From positions 1 to 25,202 of the forward strand of contig JBBTQE010000043.1 in NCBI GenBank assembly GCA_038065775.1: a stretch of DNA of 25,202 bases, given 5' to 3'. Origin of the DNA: JBBTQE01 sp038065775. GTDB taxonomy: Bacteria > Patescibacteriota > Patescibacteriia > Magasanikbacterales > GWA2-37-8. Below, piece by piece: positions 23,371-25,202 of this stretch. The notes under the pieces are model-generated. The model saw nothing but the letters and a program-made list of their open reading frames with translations, had not been told where the DNA came from and did not search any database. How positions within the stretch are numbered: position 1 is the stretch's first letter; each line of letters starts with the position of its first letter. Made by a program: the position numbers and the translations under genes.

Positions 23371-24270
23371 ATGTCTAAAATAATTGTTACCGGCGGGGCA
23401 GGGTTTATCGGCTCGCATTTAACCGACGAGTTAATCAAGCTCGATCACGAGGTTGTTGTGATAGATAATTTAATGTTGGGAAAAAAAGAATTTATTAATA
23501 AAAAAGCAAAATTTTGCAAAAAAGACATCCGCGATTATAAGAGTTTAAGTAAATTATTCAAAGGCGTGGAAGCGGTTTTTCATTTGGCGGCTGATCCGCG
23601 TCTGCCCGTATCCGTCGAAGATCCTTTAACAACGAATGATATAAATGTAAATGGCACGCTTAACGTGCTTTGGGCCGCGAAAGAAAACCATGTGGCTAAA
23701 GTAATTTTTTCTTCTTCATGCGCGGTTTACGGTTTTGGAGAGCCGCCGTTTAAAGAGGGTTCGTCTGTCAATCCGGTTAGTCCTTATGGGCTTCACAAAC
23801 TCATCGGCGAGAAGTATTGCCAATTATTTTTTAATTTATATGGATTGAAAACAATCTGTCTTAGATATTTTAATGTTTTTGGTCCTCGCAAATTGGCTAC
23901 TGGAGCATACCCAATGGTAATTCCTATATTTTTAAATCAACGCGTAAAAAATAAACCGTTGACAATCGTGGGCGATGGTCAAGCCACCCGCGACTACATA
24001 CATGTAAGCGATGTTACGCAAGCAAACATTTTGGCTTGGAAATCTAAAGTTGATGACGGGTCTGTGATAAACATCGGATCAGGGAAACAAACCAGTGTTA
24101 ATGAAGTCGCAAAATTGATAGGAGGAGAAACGGTTAGAATGCCAGTCAGACCAGGCGAAATGGCGGCGGTAGAAGCTGATAATACTAAAGCTAAACAAAT
24201 ACTCGGCTGGGAACCGACCGTGTCGTTAAAGGACGGCATAGATGAGTTAAAAAAAGATCTGAAAATCTAA
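23371..24270 (+). CDS. NAD-dependent sugar epimerase (UDP-hexose/hexuronate 4-epimerase-like SDR)
   Basis: A 299-residue extended SDR. TGGAGFIGSH (7-16) is the NAD motif, HLAADPRLPVSVEDP follows, SSSCAVYG (114-121) supplies the catalytic Ser, YGLHK (139-143) the Tyr/Lys pair, then LRYFNVFGPR and GDGQATRDYIHVSDV. The last gene of the operon. The sequence fits UDP-glucose, UDP-GlcNAc or UDP-GlcA 4-epimerases; its place after the dehydrogenase suggests UDP-GlcA to UDP-GalA, which is inference. Confidence 0.85.
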   Translation: MSKIIVTGGAGFIGSHLTDELIKLDHEVVVIDNLMLGKKEFINKKAKFCKKDIRDYKSLSKLFKGVEAVFHLAADPRLPVSVEDPLTTNDINVNGTLNVLWAAKENHVAKVIFSSSCAVYGFGEPPFKEGSSVNPVSPYGLHKLIGEKYCQLFFNLYGLKTICLRYFNVFGPRKLATGAYPMVIPIFLNQRVKNKPLTIVGDGQATRDYIHVSDVTQANILAWKSKVDDGSVINIGSGKQTSVNEVAKLIGGETVRMPVRPGEMAAVEADNTKAKQILGWEPTVSLKDGIDELKKDLKI

Positions 24271-24275
24271 AAATT

Positions 24276-24302
24276 AAAGAAGCCCCGTTTAGAGGCTTCT
24301 TT
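24276..24302. terminator. bidirectional terminator between operon and rpmA
   Basis: AAAGAAGCC (24276-24284) pairs perfectly with GGCTTCTTT (24294-24302) around a 9-base loop. It lies between the convergent ends of the epimerase gene (+) and rpmA (-), and the A/T ends of the arms let it serve both. Confidence 0.8.
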
Positions 24303-24313
24303 AACAAGGAATT

Positions 24314-24589
24314 TTAGGCAACTACTGAAACAAACCTCGCCATCTTCAAACTTCCGTCAAATCTTCGTCTTTTGCGTTGTGTAAATTTGGCCTTGCCGCT
24401 GGCTATCGCAAATAAAGTATCGTCGGTGGCTCTTTTTACGTTTTTGCCAGGATGAAACTTAGTACCTCTTTGTCGCACAATAATCATGCCGGTTTTTATG
24501 GCCTGACCATCTTGAATTTTCACTCCCAATCGTTGGGCGTTTGAATCTCTGCCCAAACGAGTGGAGCCGCCAGCTTTTTTATGTGACAT
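24314..24589 (-). CDS. rpmA: 50S ribosomal protein L27
   Basis: A 91-residue protein starting MSHKKAGGSTRLGRDSNAQRLGVK, with IIVRQRGTKFHPGKNV and DDTLFAIASGKAKF, the conserved L27 core. The N-terminus that reaches the peptidyl-transferase centre is directly exposed after Met, with no Firmicutes-type cleaved extension. The usual partner rplU (L21) is not adjacent. The C-terminus (KRRRFDGSLKMARFVSVVA) is slightly longer than in E. coli. It has its own consensus promoter and no Shine-Dalgarno. Confidence 0.97.
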   Translation of the reverse strand: MSHKKAGGSTRLGRDSNAQRLGVKIQDGQAIKTGMIIVRQRGTKFHPGKNVKRATDDTLFAIASGKAKFTQRKRRRFDGSLKMARFVSVVA

Positions 24590-24608
24590 ACCCGCAAGTA
24601 TTTAAATG

Positions 24609-24637
24609 TTGATAAATCTTAGCAAAAATACTATACT
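24609..24637 (+). promoter_or_regulatory. candidate promoter for the small membrane gene and ftsW
   Basis: TTGATA (24609-24614), a 17-base spacer and TATACT (24632-24637). Its -10 overlaps the rpmA -10 on the other strand, so the two polymerases could not bind together. Predicted start near 24644, about 14 bases before the ATG at 24658. Confidence 0.55.
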
Positions 24638-24658
24638 ATAAGTCGGGAACATTGTCAA
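24630..24658 (-). promoter_or_regulatory. consensus promoter for rpmA
   Basis: On the - strand TTGACA (24658-24653), a 17-base spacer and TATAGT (24635-24630). This is a near-perfect housekeeping promoter; the predicted start near 24623 gives a leader of about 34 bases to the rpmA ATG. Confidence 0.75.
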
Positions 24659-25038
24659 TGTTTAATCTCATTTCATTTTTGCCTATGTTTTATACTCCAA
24701 AACTATTTTTTCGTGACATGTGGATTTCGGGGCCTTTAGTTGGCATTTTTTTGGCCCAAACCTATATTTGGTGGAATCTGATTGCTAATATACGGCCTGA
24801 TTCCGGCCAGATTTTTTTGCATTATAATATTATATTTGGGGTTGATTTGGTTGGGGAGTGGTATAAGATATTTTTTTTACCGATAATTGGACTGGGAATC
24901 ACTTTGGCGAACTATTTGCTATCAATTCATTTTTATTCATCGGATAAATTTTTGGCAAGAATTTTAGGAATTTGGTGCCTTTTAATTCAAGTGCTGCTCG
25001 TTGTGGGCACTTCGTTGTTAATAAGATTGAATGTCTAA
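24658..25038 (+). CDS. small membrane protein of unknown function
   Basis: A 126-residue protein with three predicted transmembrane helices (about 25-45, 70-95 and 100-124). Between the first two is a conserved-looking loop, LHYNIIFGVDLVGEWYKI. I recognise no named family. ATG 24658 is preferred over the in-frame TTG at 24652 because it fits the candidate promoter and has a similar short leader to its neighbours; Met at 24685 is another option. It ends two bases before ftsW and is probably cotranscribed with it, which suggests an envelope role, but that is only context. Confidence 0.7.
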   Translation: MFNLISFLPMFYTPKLFFRDMWISGPLVGIFLAQTYIWWNLIANIRPDSGQIFLHYNIIFGVDLVGEWYKIFFLPIIGLGITLANYLLSIHFYSSDKFLARILGIWCLLIQVLLVVGTSLLIRLNV

Positions 25039-25040
25039 CT

Positions 25041-25202
25041 ATGAAAGATGGCAGACCTGCAGATAGAATTTTTTTGTTGCTCTGTTTTATTCTTTTTGTG
25101 TTTGGCCTGGTAATGCTTTCTTCGGCAAGCGCTCCCGTAGGATATTCCAAATTTGGAGACGCGTATTATTTTATAAAAAGGCAAGTTTTATTTGGAGTAT
25201 TG
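25041..25202 (+). CDS. ftsW: FtsW/RodA/SpoVE-family protein, 5' part
   Basis: The first 54 residues are present before the window ends. ADRIFLLLCFILFVFGLVMLSSASAP is the first helix with the family SSAS motif, and KFGDAYYFIKRQVLFG is the loop and start of helix two typical of FtsW. These SEDS proteins polymerise peptidoglycan glycan chains at the division site (FtsW) or along the wall (RodA). The SSASAP...FGDAYYFIKRQ wording fits FtsW better than RodA. Confidence 0.85.
   Translation, partial: MKDGRPADRIFLLLCFILFVFGLVMLSSASAPVGYSKFGDAYYFIKRQVLFGVL

Noticed and set aside
24590..24657. tRNA or small RNA gene between rpmA and the membrane protein gene
   Set aside because: The stretch is fully used by two promoter pairs and short leaders, and no cloverleaf can be formed.

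Overview
The window looks like part of a Patescibacteria (CPR, perhaps Parcubacteria-like) chromosome. It is AT-rich and densely packed, with most genes overlapping by 4 to 11 bases or separated by only a few. Nearly all genes lack a visible Shine-Dalgarno sequence. TGA is used as an ordinary stop, often inside ATGA or GTGA overlaps, which argues against the recoded lineages that read TGA as Gly or Trp. The ribosomal protein L27 gene lies next to an ftsW-type gene, so the cell should make peptidoglycan. The phylum assignment is inference; no rRNA is present.

Layout. (1) 1-955: the 3' end of a thiamine-diphosphate enzyme of the acetolactate synthase/YerE type, then a degenerate Nudix gene. (2) 967-1861: between two intrinsic terminators sits a compositionally foreign, GC-rich single-gene segment with its own promoter candidate, structured leader, strong GAGGAGG ribosome binding site and trailing hairpins. 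It encodes a second Nudix-like protein. (3) 1923-2960: a RhaT-type sugar/proton symporter. (4) 3029-24270: 21 collinear genes on the + strand, probably one operon of about 21 kb, for a complex surface glycan. It holds seven soluble or membrane-anchored glycosyltransferases (GT2, GT4, GT10 and GT11 types, one of the seven being frameshifted), a GT87-type integral-membrane enzyme, a 933-residue unknown membrane protein, GtrB/GtrA-like proteins, four methyltransferases, nucleotide-sugar enzymes and a third Nudix protein. (5) 24276-25202: a shared terminator, rpmA on the - strand, an overlapping divergent promoter pair, a small membrane protein gene and the start of ftsW.

How the genes may work together. 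The CDP-sugar 3-dehydrase (E1), with all its iron-sulfur cysteines and its diagnostic His, implies 3,6-dideoxyhexose chemistry. The upstream ThDP enzyme, the sugar C-methyltransferase, the Gfo/Idh oxidoreductase and the abequosyltransferase-like GT2 fit modification and transfer of such a sugar, possibly a branched one. A GDP-mannose 3,5-epimerase homologue sits near GT10 and GT11 transferases, families that normally use GDP-L-fucose, and no GDP-fucose synthesis genes are visible; L-galactose is therefore a plausible decoration. UDP-glucose dehydrogenase plus a 4-epimerase-type SDR would supply uronic acids.

The most unusual features are the foreign Nudix segment, the three related Nudix proteins that share a C-terminal LPK-x4-H-like motif, the possible GDP-L-galactose route, and the large unknown membrane protein.
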